A stretch of DNA of 64,000 nucleotides from Turbatrix aceti. Taxonomy: Eukaryota; Nematoda; Chromadorea; Rhabditida; Panagrolaimidae. The translations under genes were made by a program, and so were the position numbers. Location of the stretch: NCBI GenBank assembly GCA_963969345.1, contig OZ017768.1:8394718-8458717 (forward strand). The letters are read 5' to 3'. The notes under the pieces were generated by a model that saw only the letters and a list, made by a program, of their open reading frames with translations, searched no databases and was not told the origin of the DNA. Below, in pieces: positions 55,745-64,000 of the stretch (position 1 is its first letter; the number at the start of each line of letters is the position of its first letter).

Positions 55745-57505
55745 TCAACTTGATAATGATATCGGAACCGATCGGTCGAGTACAATTTCAGCGTTCTCGC
55801 TATCCTGATACATTTTTTTTTGACTACTGCAGTAGTACACTCCGATCAGCGCGGTGTTCGGTGGGATGGGGAATGTGTACTCGGGCGACATAATAACGCC
55901 GTTTTTCGAAACAGGGAGTAGTCTGCCTTTCTTGTCTCGATTTTTGTCAGTAAAAACGACGAAGTTGTTGCCGAACGCGATTGTCAGGCATGCTGAATAA
56001 AAACCAAATTATGATGTAGATGTAATTATGGAAAAAAAATCACCAGCCAGCAATGCGGCGTTTCCATCGTTTCTGTTGCAGACTGCGTGATCGTAAATCG
56101 AGGAATTCTTGACGCAGTTTTTGATTGAGGCCTCCATGTCAACTGCTTCATTGGCCGCTGGTCGGTTGAAGGCAAGATTGTACTGCTTACTTGTTTCGCG
56201 TACAGTAGAATCCTTGTTCGCCTTGAAATCATCAAACGCTTTCACCAGTATCCGATGATCCGACCAGTCCATCGGTGTCAGGCTGTGCCAATATGTGTTG
56301 TAGGTAAGGGAGGACGATCTGCGATTGTTCAATACTATAAAAATAATATTTTTATAAAAAAGTGTCATTCACACCAGGCATAAAAATTGCTCGCCAAAGC
56401 CCGGCCCGGGCCTGGGCCGCGCAATGCTTAGGCGGGCCTGTGACCAAGGCATAAAATCCGGTCGGCCGGCCGCAAAAGCCGGCACGGCCGGCCGGTTGCG
56501 GGCCGGCTTTTCCATTCAAGTCCGACACAAAAAGCCGGGAAAAGCAGGAAAAAAGTCGAAGGTTGATTTTATTCGAAAAAATGATTTTCTGACGTTTTTG
56601 TGCTTCATTCATCTTTTTTTACTCTTTGCCACAGGGGATTTTATTATTATGCATTTTTCCATAATATTAGGTTGTTTACCAAAAAAACATTTCCAAATTT
56701 GGTAAAATTTTGCGAATATAACCCTAAAATAAAGCACGAAAGTTGTTTTTTCAAAAAATAGGCCTGGCCCGGCTTCGGCATGATTTTTAGGCCGGTTTTA
56801 TGCCTTGCCTGTGACTTTTCAGTAAGCCTGGAAAAGCCCATTTTGGATCGTAATTAAATCAATAACGTAAAAAATAAATAACATCAACTGTATTTTGGCT
56901 ATTTTTTACAAGATTTAGTTCCTACAGATATAAAACAGGGAATTTTGGTTAAAACCCAATAATTTATGTCATTTTTATAGCGATTGGTTGATTTTTTTGT
57001 GGATAAATATTCGTAAAAAAACAGTTCATGCCTTATTCAAACGACTTACTGGTTATAAAATTCGACTTCGTGGCAGCCACCTTGATGCAATCGTCAACGT
57101 TGCCGAACATAACTCCAAGGAGAACCAGAGTTGCCAACTCTGGCTCAATGCAAAGAATTAGGTTGGTTGCTTGGCCCAACAACGTGATCATTTCGTTCGT
57201 GACGAAGCCCAACTCAGTCACTGACTCCATGATTCCAAGTCCGTCGTCCATCGTGTCAAAGGCCTTGTGAATGAATTCCTCGAGCGCGCAATTCGAAATC
57301 AAGGCAGCGACGCACTGTATTGAAACATGGCCCTCGATGACGAGCTAAAAAAATTTTTTAAACGATACTCGTCATTAAACCCTTACCATCTTCGTGCTCG
57401 CTGTGGTGTATCGAATAAAACGTCGAAGAAAACTTTGTCGTTGTTGTGGGTCGTAAAAAATGCTTCGTGTTTGGTGATGTTGACAAGAAGCACGTTGTCA
57501 TCCAT
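55745..57505 (-). CDS. Uncharacterised protein, exon 1 frame inconsistent (unit 2)
   Basis: Duplicate of 46046-47806: exons 57387-57505, 57050-57344, 56044-56334 and 55745-55992. The one base difference between the units falls here (57340), changing the second codon of exon 2 from GCC (Ala) to GTC (Val). The exon 1 phase conflict is present in both copies, so it is not a random error in one unit. Confidence 0.5.
56371..56839. mobile_element. GC-rich element in intron 2, unit 2
   Basis: Duplicate of 46672-47140, with the same GGCCGGCC palindromes and inverted CAAGGCATAAAA motifs. Confidence 0.45.
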
Positions 57506-58321
57506 GGCTTACTGAAAAAAAAGAAAATGAAATCATAGTTCAAATGAAAACAATAATATACGGGAAAAAAACAAAAAAAGAATTCTGTTATAAACCTTTG
57601 AAAACAACAGAATTCGAAAAAACCCGTGACTGGGAAAGGGATTGAGACAAAAAATGAATGAAAAACTTCGATCCTGAATAAATGAGACAAAAATGGTCCA
57701 ACAACCAAAAAATGACGATCATGATTGCAGTAAATAAGGCAAAAAGACATGGTGCAATAATAAACGGTACAGTAGCTTTTTCGCCTCGAGATCAAAAAAG
57801 ACAAAAAAAAAAGCAAAAAAAAGTGAAATACATTCATCAAGGCATCGGGACAAATGATAAACCCATACAATAAGCATGCATGGATACTAGAAAAGGAATT
57901 GAGAAAAAAGATAAAAAAACCCCGTTCCTGAAAAACATGAGACAAAAATGACCCAACAAACAAACACTGACGATCACAACAGACAAGAATGACGCAGACA
58001 TCGATTTTTCTTGCAAAAACGTGACAAAATTTTTCTTGTGCACCAGATTTTTTTGAGTGTAAAATCGTTTATGGCACAAATCATTCACTTTGATTTTGGT
58101 AGGTGAAATTAATGCTCTTTTGGCCTCTATTTTTTCCTGTCTGATGCTTTTCTTGGTCGAAAATTTCAACGTGGATTACCCCAAAATTTCGAATTTTGAT
58201 CTCGTTTTCGTAACAAAAAAACTTTATTATAGGTCGTGCAAAGACAAAAAAACGGTGGTAACAGTAATTTATTCTGTACATGTATAAATTTCGTGTTGGG
58301 AGTATCTTTACACACACAAAA

Positions 58322-60561
58322 TCACTGCGAGGACTTGGGTGGCATCGTCTCAGGACCGCCGTGGGCTTCAAGCTTTTCCTTCTGCTTGAGCCGGAGATCA
58401 TACACGTTTTTGAAGTCATCAGGCAGTTGATATGGATTGTGCTCGAGATTTGTGATTTCGGATTCTGTGAATTTTCGGACCATGGTGAAGAGATTCGGTG
58501 AATCGTTGACGTTTTGGGCGATAACGGCCATTTGGGTAGCCAAAGGATCGAATTCGGTGGCAATGAGATCTTGCATTTCCTGGACAATGCTCAGGATCAC
58601 TGTGCAGTCGATGCTGAAAAGGGGAACGTAAAAAGGTTGAAAAAAAGATACAAAATAACTGTTTTTATTGAAAACGACCGTTTTTAAGCCTAAATTTGTA
58701 GAAAATCAAATTGTTCGAAAATGACAATTCCAAAGCCTACATAAATTCTCAAAAAAATCACATTTTTGACAAAAATGGTCATTTTTAGGCTTGAAATCCT
58801 CCAAAATAAATTTTTTGGTCATAACAAAAAATTTTATGGTTCAAAATTTATAAAACGAATGTTTTGATCGAAAAAAACTATCTTTAAAATTTCGATCGAA
58901 AATAGAAATTTTAGGCTACCGAAAATAAAAAAGTCAGAAAAATTTGTGTGTTTGATGGAAAATGAGAATTTCAGGACCTAAAATCCCAATAATAAAATAT
59001 TGTATTGTAAGCGACCATTTTGAGGCCTAAATGTTCCAAAAACTCACTCAGTTGGCATGCTATTGTTCGACGGAGTTCTGAAATCCGAGAGCGCAGACAG
59101 CGTCTGATAAATCTTCTCGTAATCCGGATCATCAGCAACAGCGAAGCCCTTTTGAAATTTTGAATCACTGGTTCGATGCTCCTCAGGCTTGTCGTGGATT
59201 TGCCAGGTATTACTTATAATCTGGCCTTTGTAATCCTCCGCGTAGGATTTGAGTGATTCGGAAAGCGTGTGATTGCTGCTGTCGACGATCCGTTTCATGC
59301 CCTGTCGATTGGGAAAACTCTCCCAGACGTAGTGCCAGTCGCGGTCGCAGTAATTCCTGTCAGCCAGGGAATCAATGACCGTAGCAGCGTGAGCAATGTC
59401 CTCCGGGGACATGTTCAGGATCCGATCCATGCGAAATGACTTTCGGACTGTTGTATCGACGAGGGATTGAAGCTCGTCGATGACGACTGCCAATTCCGCG
59501 GGACTCGTGCATCGGGTTTCCTGGATGAAGGCTTTGATGATTTTTTGGGTGTCGCGTTGCATGTTGAAGTGCTCGGTGAGCTCGACCAGCTGAGCGTCGG
59601 TCAGGCTTTGAACGAGGCGGGTGGCTTTCTAAAAACAAAAGAAAAATTGATCTAATGCTACCAAAGAATTAGTTTTTGGACCTAAAACAAAACAATCGTT
59701 CCAGGACCCTTAAAATATCGTAAAAACGTAAAAGCTTGACAAAAAGAGTAAAAAAATCGTTTCCAAATTTTTTAGCTCCCAAAAACAAAAATCGTGGCAA
59801 GACTTTATAAAATTCAACAAATTCTCAAATATCGTAAAAACAGAAAAAAGCAATAAAAGCAAATTTTAAAAATTAGTTTTTTTATGAAAAAAAATCGTTC
59901 CAGGATCTCACAGAACCCCAAAAATTCTCTAATATCAAAAAAAAATTTAAAACATGCGTTTTTGGACCAATGATAAAACGATCGTTCCAGGACCCTTCAA
60001 ATATCGTAAAACCGGTAAAAAAATTCTAAGAAATTCTGAAGAAAATCCAGGACTCTTTTCCAGTTTTCTTTCTTAAAATCAGTATAAAAATCGTCCAAAA
60101 ATTTCTCCTTAACATACAAAAAAATCGTTCCAAAACCTCATAAAACCCCGATTTACAATCAAAACCTCCTCTAAACGAACCTCCAAAACCTCCCTATCAG
60201 CGAGCGCAGATTTGGCTGACGATTTGATAACCGGCAGCGTCGTCGGTGGATTGTCGTTTTCATCCCGCTTGACGTTGAGCAGGTAGCACATCCGTTTGGG
60301 ATTCGACGTGATAAAAAGCAGATCCTGAAGATCGCTATCCTCGAGCTCAGCAGCGGTCGGCGTTTTGTCCCTCTCTTCTGGATCGCTTCTCAGGGACAGG
60401 AGAAAGTCCGCCACCCGATCTGGAGCGGTTGCCGTCGATGGCCTGGCGACGGGATCGGATTCCATGGGCTCAGGCGAGGCATCCAGGAAAATTTGATGGG
60501 GCTCCGGCGTTGTCGGGATGTTGTCCTCCGATTCGGAAGCCATGTGGGAATCGTTGTTCAT
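58322..60561 (-). CDS. Uncharacterised acidic protein (intact copy)
   Basis: Minus-strand exons 60166-60561, 59048-59628 and 58322-58613 (396+581+292 nt), 422 residues. The start at 60561 opens MNNDSHMASESEDN, a disordered Pro/Glu/Ser N-terminus, then DRVADFLLSLRSDPEER and LQDLLFITSNPKRMCYLL. Exon 2 is helical and charged (LVQSLTDAQLVELTEHF, IKAFIQETRCTSPAELAVVIDEL, MDRILNMSPEDIAHAATVIDSL). The last exon has LSIVQEMQDLIATEF and ends PPKSSQ. The exon 1 donor is ambiguous because three GAG|GTT sites are in the same phase. There is no signal peptide or membrane helix; probably nuclear or cytoplasmic. No family recognised. Only its last exon is in the duplicated unit. Confidence 0.65.
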
Positions 60562-63500
60562 GATTTACAGGTGCCAGCTGTGAAAATAGTCGTAAAAGTT
60601 TGGTTGCGAAAATAAAAGCGCAACTTTTTGACGAAAAATGTTTTTCGTGCCAGGAACCCTCGATTTGTCATGCGCGCACTTTTGCTGCAAAAAGCAGAAA
60701 AAATTGTGTTGTTGTCGATTTTTTCGTTTTGTCTTCCTGGAAAGAAACTCCACCTCTTTTGTTTTCCTGTCCGTGATCGTATCGTATCGTATCCTGCGCG
60801 CACGGAGGTGGTTTGATTGATCCTCACGATGACGATGACGACGATGACTTTTTCATCCCTGAAGCTACTCTGCTTCCTCCCTCCCTCCTTCGCCCATCAT
60901 CCATCGAACGCTCACTTCCGTCTCGGGAAACGCGTCCCCGTCTCGAATACGTCTGGTCTTTCAACCAAAAATTAAAAATTAAAATTATTTTTCCGGTGGG
61001 TTTCTTCTTCTTCGTCTTCGCCTTAGGGGTGGCGTGGTGATCGCAATCTCGATCGCGATGTGCATGCATAATAATAATCACGTTTTGTATACCGCACGGA
61101 TCTTTTTACGCTCAAATTCTTTTTTATTTGATTTGACGATGATCGGACGCGTCCGATGGATGCTGGGGTGCACCAGCGGCGTGGTCGTTTGATGGTTGAC
61201 GGTTTATAAACCGTCAACCGTGTCGCGTCCATCGCAAAAGTGCGTGATGGGTCTGTGTTGTACTTTTGATACATAGCATGCTTGCTTTTGGCTGGGTCCG
61301 GGCTTCGCCATGTTTTATAAATTCGTATTTACAATGGGAAAATTTTTAAACGTTGAAATGGATTTTTGGGGAAAAAAATATTCAGAACACTTGCACATTT
61401 TTTTCCCAGAAATAAATTGAATGTGGGCTAGCTATATTTTACGAAAAATTTTTTGTTCCGCAATTAAAAACATTTCCTTAGAAAAATCTTGCAAGGGATT
61501 ATTTTTGAGGTAAAAAAGGGAAGAAAACACTTTTACACATTTTTTTTGATTTTTTGAAAAAATAAATCAATCTAAGTTATTAAAAAAATTTTTCGGAAAA
61601 AAAATTCAGGCTGTTTCTGTTTTACAAATTCTCACAAGGAGAATTTTTTGTACTGTCTTTTATGGGTTGTTCCTTGAAAAAAACTTGAATGGGAAATTTT
61701 TTGAGTGAAAAAGTGCTCAAAACACATTTTTTTGCAAGCAAAAATTCGATAAAACCAATTTTTCAAATTTTTTTCCTAGAAAAGTTTTATAATTGACAGA
61801 GCATAAAAAATGCTCACAAACACGCGTTGCATAAATAAAATGCACCAAGCAACCAGACATTCAACGTGCTGGTTGGTGGTTACTTTCAAAAAAAAATGTT
61901 CACTTATTTAAAAAACCGTGAAACTGATGCCTGGGGGCCTGCGGGCGTTGATTCAGCTATAATTTTTTTTTCATCACACACTCTGCTTTCAAAAGTCGAT
62001 GTCGCTTATTAGTCCAGACGACCAAAGATTGACTTTGGTAAATAGCTGCTTTGGTCGTCGCCCGTGCCTGTGCCCGCGGCCGCCCGTGGGCGCTTGCTTG
62101 CTGGAGGCATGCCAAAGCCTTGGGTGGGGGCTTGTGCTGTGCCATTGTCGTTTTGTGTCCTTCCTCATCGGTTTGCCTGCGTGCGTTTGGCAAAGTTCAT
62201 TTACGTACATGTATTTTTTTATTTATGTGTGTTGGCTGCAAAAATTCAATCCCATTTTTTTGTGAACGTGAACGAAAAAAAAAGTGTTTGGTTGAATTTC
62301 ATTTTTTTTCTCCCTAAAATGACCAATTTTGGGTGTCTTGCAAAATGAATAAATTGTAAAAAAAAAATTCTTTTTGTCAATCGTAAAAATTTTTTTTAAG
62401 ATAAAAAAATGTTTCCCAAGTTGCTATTTTTATTTAAAAACACGTGTTAGTTGTGCATGTCCTCTGGGGCGCGCTGGTGGCTTATCGGGTTCCCGTTCCA
62501 AAGATCACTCTTCTTCAACTTTTCAAACAGACGAATGGCACGTACTCTGAGTGCACAAAAAAGCCAGGGGTGGCTTCCGTCATCATTTTCTACACCGATT
62601 TATTTGACGTTTCTTTGCTTGCTAGTATTCTTTTCTTTGATTTGCGTGCGTCGATTTTTTTCTATTTCAAAGGCTTCTGTCAATAGGTGACTACATAGCA
62701 CCTCCTCCCGGCCCGCTTACGGGCCCGACCCTTTTTCCCCACGACACATGTCGGACACGTTGCGTGGAAGCGATCAACGATCGTTCTAGCTACGTAGGAA
62801 GCCGCCAGCCCCCGAGCCAAGCATGCTGGTTTGTCATTGTCATTTTTTTTCTTCAAGGCCAGGGGGGGAGGGGGCTGGCTTCTTTCTTCGACTTCAGCAC
62901 CCGATACACGCCCGATCCCGCCCCTTTCCTGTCTTCTTTTTTTGACGCGTCGTTGTCGTGGAATGAATTGCATAGATTGTCTCCAAAAGGGACAAGGACA
63001 TCGGGCGGTTTCTGAACCAACCACATCTTTTTCCTCGGCTCTACCTGTCTTGGCTTGGGCGGGAAGTGGATGCCAGTTGACGGCTCACTCTGCTCTTTCC
63101 CTTGGGCTTGATCTCGTTGATCCATATGGATACGCGACGGGTGCGACGTGGATCAGGCGGGGAATTATATAGTTGGGACATGTTTTTGCAAATTGCATCG
63201 GTGCTTGCAGGCAGTTTTGCAGTTTCCAAAAATTTTTATCTTTGTTGGAATTAAAAAAAAATCGATGTCTGTTTTCGAACAGATTTTTATCTGAAACTGA
63301 TAAAAAAAATGATGATCGGGTCTTGAAAGGAAAAAAAGCTGGGTTCCGAAGCGAAAACTAAAATTTTGGTTCCGAAACAAAAAATTTGGGGGTCCCGAAA
63401 CGAAAAACTGTTCGGCGCTCGTTCGCGAACATAAAAATTTATTTTTCTGGTAGGATAATTTCTCGAACGAAACTGGGGTTTGTTCGAACAAGAAAAAGTT

Positions 63501-63713
63501 TGTTTTCTCCCAAACCTTATCACACTTTTCCTAACCTCCGTAAAACCCCTTCAAAGTTAATGCAAATAATTTCCCAGTGCCCAAAAACCCCAGCATCTGC
63601 CTTTCCGAGACCTGTTTTAATTTTTGCGCGAATTTGCTTACCTCCTCCCTAAATATTAAAACCGTCCACAACTTTGCAGTTTTTGATTTCTCCACCCTTC
63701 TCGGTGTTTGCCG
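60562..63713. other. Promoter and long intergenic region before GOT1
   Basis: The first 500 bp should hold the promoter of the minus-strand gene; a GAT/GAC run is at 60826-60850. A palindrome cluster is at 61142-61219. 62690-63170 is GC-richer with no believable gene. Short repeats of GGTTCCGAAACGAAAA type lie at 63340-63420. CTTTGCAG at 63672-63679 could be a 5'UTR acceptor for GOT1. Confidence 0.45.
61142..61219. repeat. Cluster of perfect palindromes
   Basis: ATCGGACGCGTCCGAT (61142-61157, 16 bp) and a 26 bp perfect palindrome (61194-61219, half-site GGTTGACGGTTTA), with a near palindrome GCTGG...CCAGC between them. Either dimer-binding sites or a small element. Confidence 0.65.
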
Positions 63714-64000
63714 ATGTCGTCGTCGTCATCCCTGTTTACCGGTGTCCAGGTGGCGCCTCCGATCGAGGTGTTCCACAAGAATAAACTCTACATCGATGAA
63801 ACCGATCCACGCAAAGTCAATCTCACAATTGGAGGTACATAAATATTAAAAAAAAGTATAAATCCCGTAAGATCTCAGTCCCCCGATCTTACGAGATTTT
63901 TTTTACCCAATCAAAAGGACCCTTCCCCTATCCATTGTGTCGCATTTAGCGTATCGCACGGAAGAAGGCCTACCCTGGGTGCTGCCTGTCGTCCACCTTG
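63714..64000 (+). CDS. GOT1: Cytosolic aspartate aminotransferase (5' end; continues beyond window)
   Basis: Exon 1 63714-63834 and the start of exon 2 at 63950 (CATTTAG acceptor; G|CG phase 1). After a Ser-run start (MSSSSSS) the protein reads VQVAPPIEVFHKNKLYIDE, KVNLTIGAYRTEEGLPWVLP and VVHL, the highly conserved N-terminal arm of fold-type I aspartate aminotransferases (PPIEVF, KVNLGVGAYR, PWVLPVV). This PLP enzyme interconverts aspartate and 2-oxoglutarate with oxaloacetate and glutamate, serving amino-acid metabolism and the malate-aspartate shuttle. The absence of a targeting peptide supports the cytosolic isoform. The catalytic lysine lies beyond the window. Confidence 0.93.

Larger units (their letters stand above)
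49011..58709 (+). repeat. Tandem duplication, unit 2 (9,699 bp)
   Basis: Head-to-tail with unit 1. The only difference noticed is 57340 A against 47641 G. Non-coding stretches 51241-51615, 53006-53543, 55078-55744, 56371-56839 and 57506-58321 repeat the unit 1 contents. Confidence 0.95.

Noticed and set aside
60813..61040. Frame with an Asp run (MIDPHDDDDDDD)
   Set aside because: Produced by a GATGAC microsatellite in the promoter region; no further coding support.
62444..63172. Several 80-113 codon frames before GOT1
   Set aside because: Frames overlap on both strands, with no conserved motif, and the GC rise is modest.
1..64000. CRISPR arrays, bacterial operons, prophage or plasmid functions
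   Set aside because: Spliced genes, U6 snRNA and metazoan domains show this is nuclear eukaryotic DNA; no regularly spaced repeats seen.

Overview
The window is eukaryotic and almost certainly nematode. Genes have short AT-rich introns with GT...TTTTCAG ends, exons are richer in C-ending codons, and the content is typical of nematodes: ShKT/SXC secreted proteins, Srg-like seven-helix chemoreceptors, a tandem C-type-lectin-like protein, a calponin-repeat muscle-type protein and a clear U6 snRNA. I cannot name the species. All exon models come from reading splice sites and checking that exon lengths add up to an open frame; none rests on transcript data.

Layout. 1-1559 (minus): 5' part of an SLC17-like MFS transporter. 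1.6-9.0 kb: mostly non-coding, holding blocks repeated later as the upstream region of a paralogue. 9.1-12.9 kb: two tandem MARVEL-like four-helix genes, each carrying collinear copies of the same distal and proximal upstream blocks. 13.9-16.8 kb: two secreted double-ShKT proteins and a small glycine-rich protein. 17.4-25.3 kb (minus): a tandem family of three serpentine receptors, two intact and the middle one a pseudogene; the spacers contain dispersed repeats, a ~340 nt foldback and small hairpins. 25.6-30.0 kb (plus): a poorly resolved gene, a double C-type-lectin-like secreted protein and a fourth receptor. 30.1 kb (minus): U6 snRNA with a TATA box at -28, beside a 433 bp hAT-like non-autonomous element with a perfect 8 bp target duplication. 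31.4-32.1 kb: two tiny single-ShKT genes in close tandem. 32.7-36.6 kb: a six-exon probable nuclear protein with a FLYWCH-like zinc module and an AT-hook. 39.0-41.5 kb: CPSF6 (CFIm68). 41.9-47.8 kb (minus): a secreted protein, a calponin-repeat protein and an unknown protein. 58.3-60.6 kb (minus): an unknown protein. 63.7 kb to the end: 5' end of cytosolic aspartate aminotransferase.

The dominant structural feature is a 9,699 bp direct tandem duplication (39312-49010 and 49011-58709) in which I found one base difference (47641 G versus 57340 A). Its breakpoints cut CPSF6 and the unknown gene at 58.3-60.6 kb, so each keeps one intact and one truncated copy, while the three genes between are fully doubled. 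It is either very recent or an assembly artefact.

Functionally the window is a mosaic. Housekeeping genes (CPSF6, GOT1, U6) lie beside rapidly evolving environmental-response genes (receptors, ShKT and lectin-like secreted proteins). Outside the tandem families I see no pathway joining the neighbours. The most unusual candidate biology is the receptor subfamily at 17-25 kb, whose members carry a conserved extra hydrophobic segment and acidic tail after the seventh helix.
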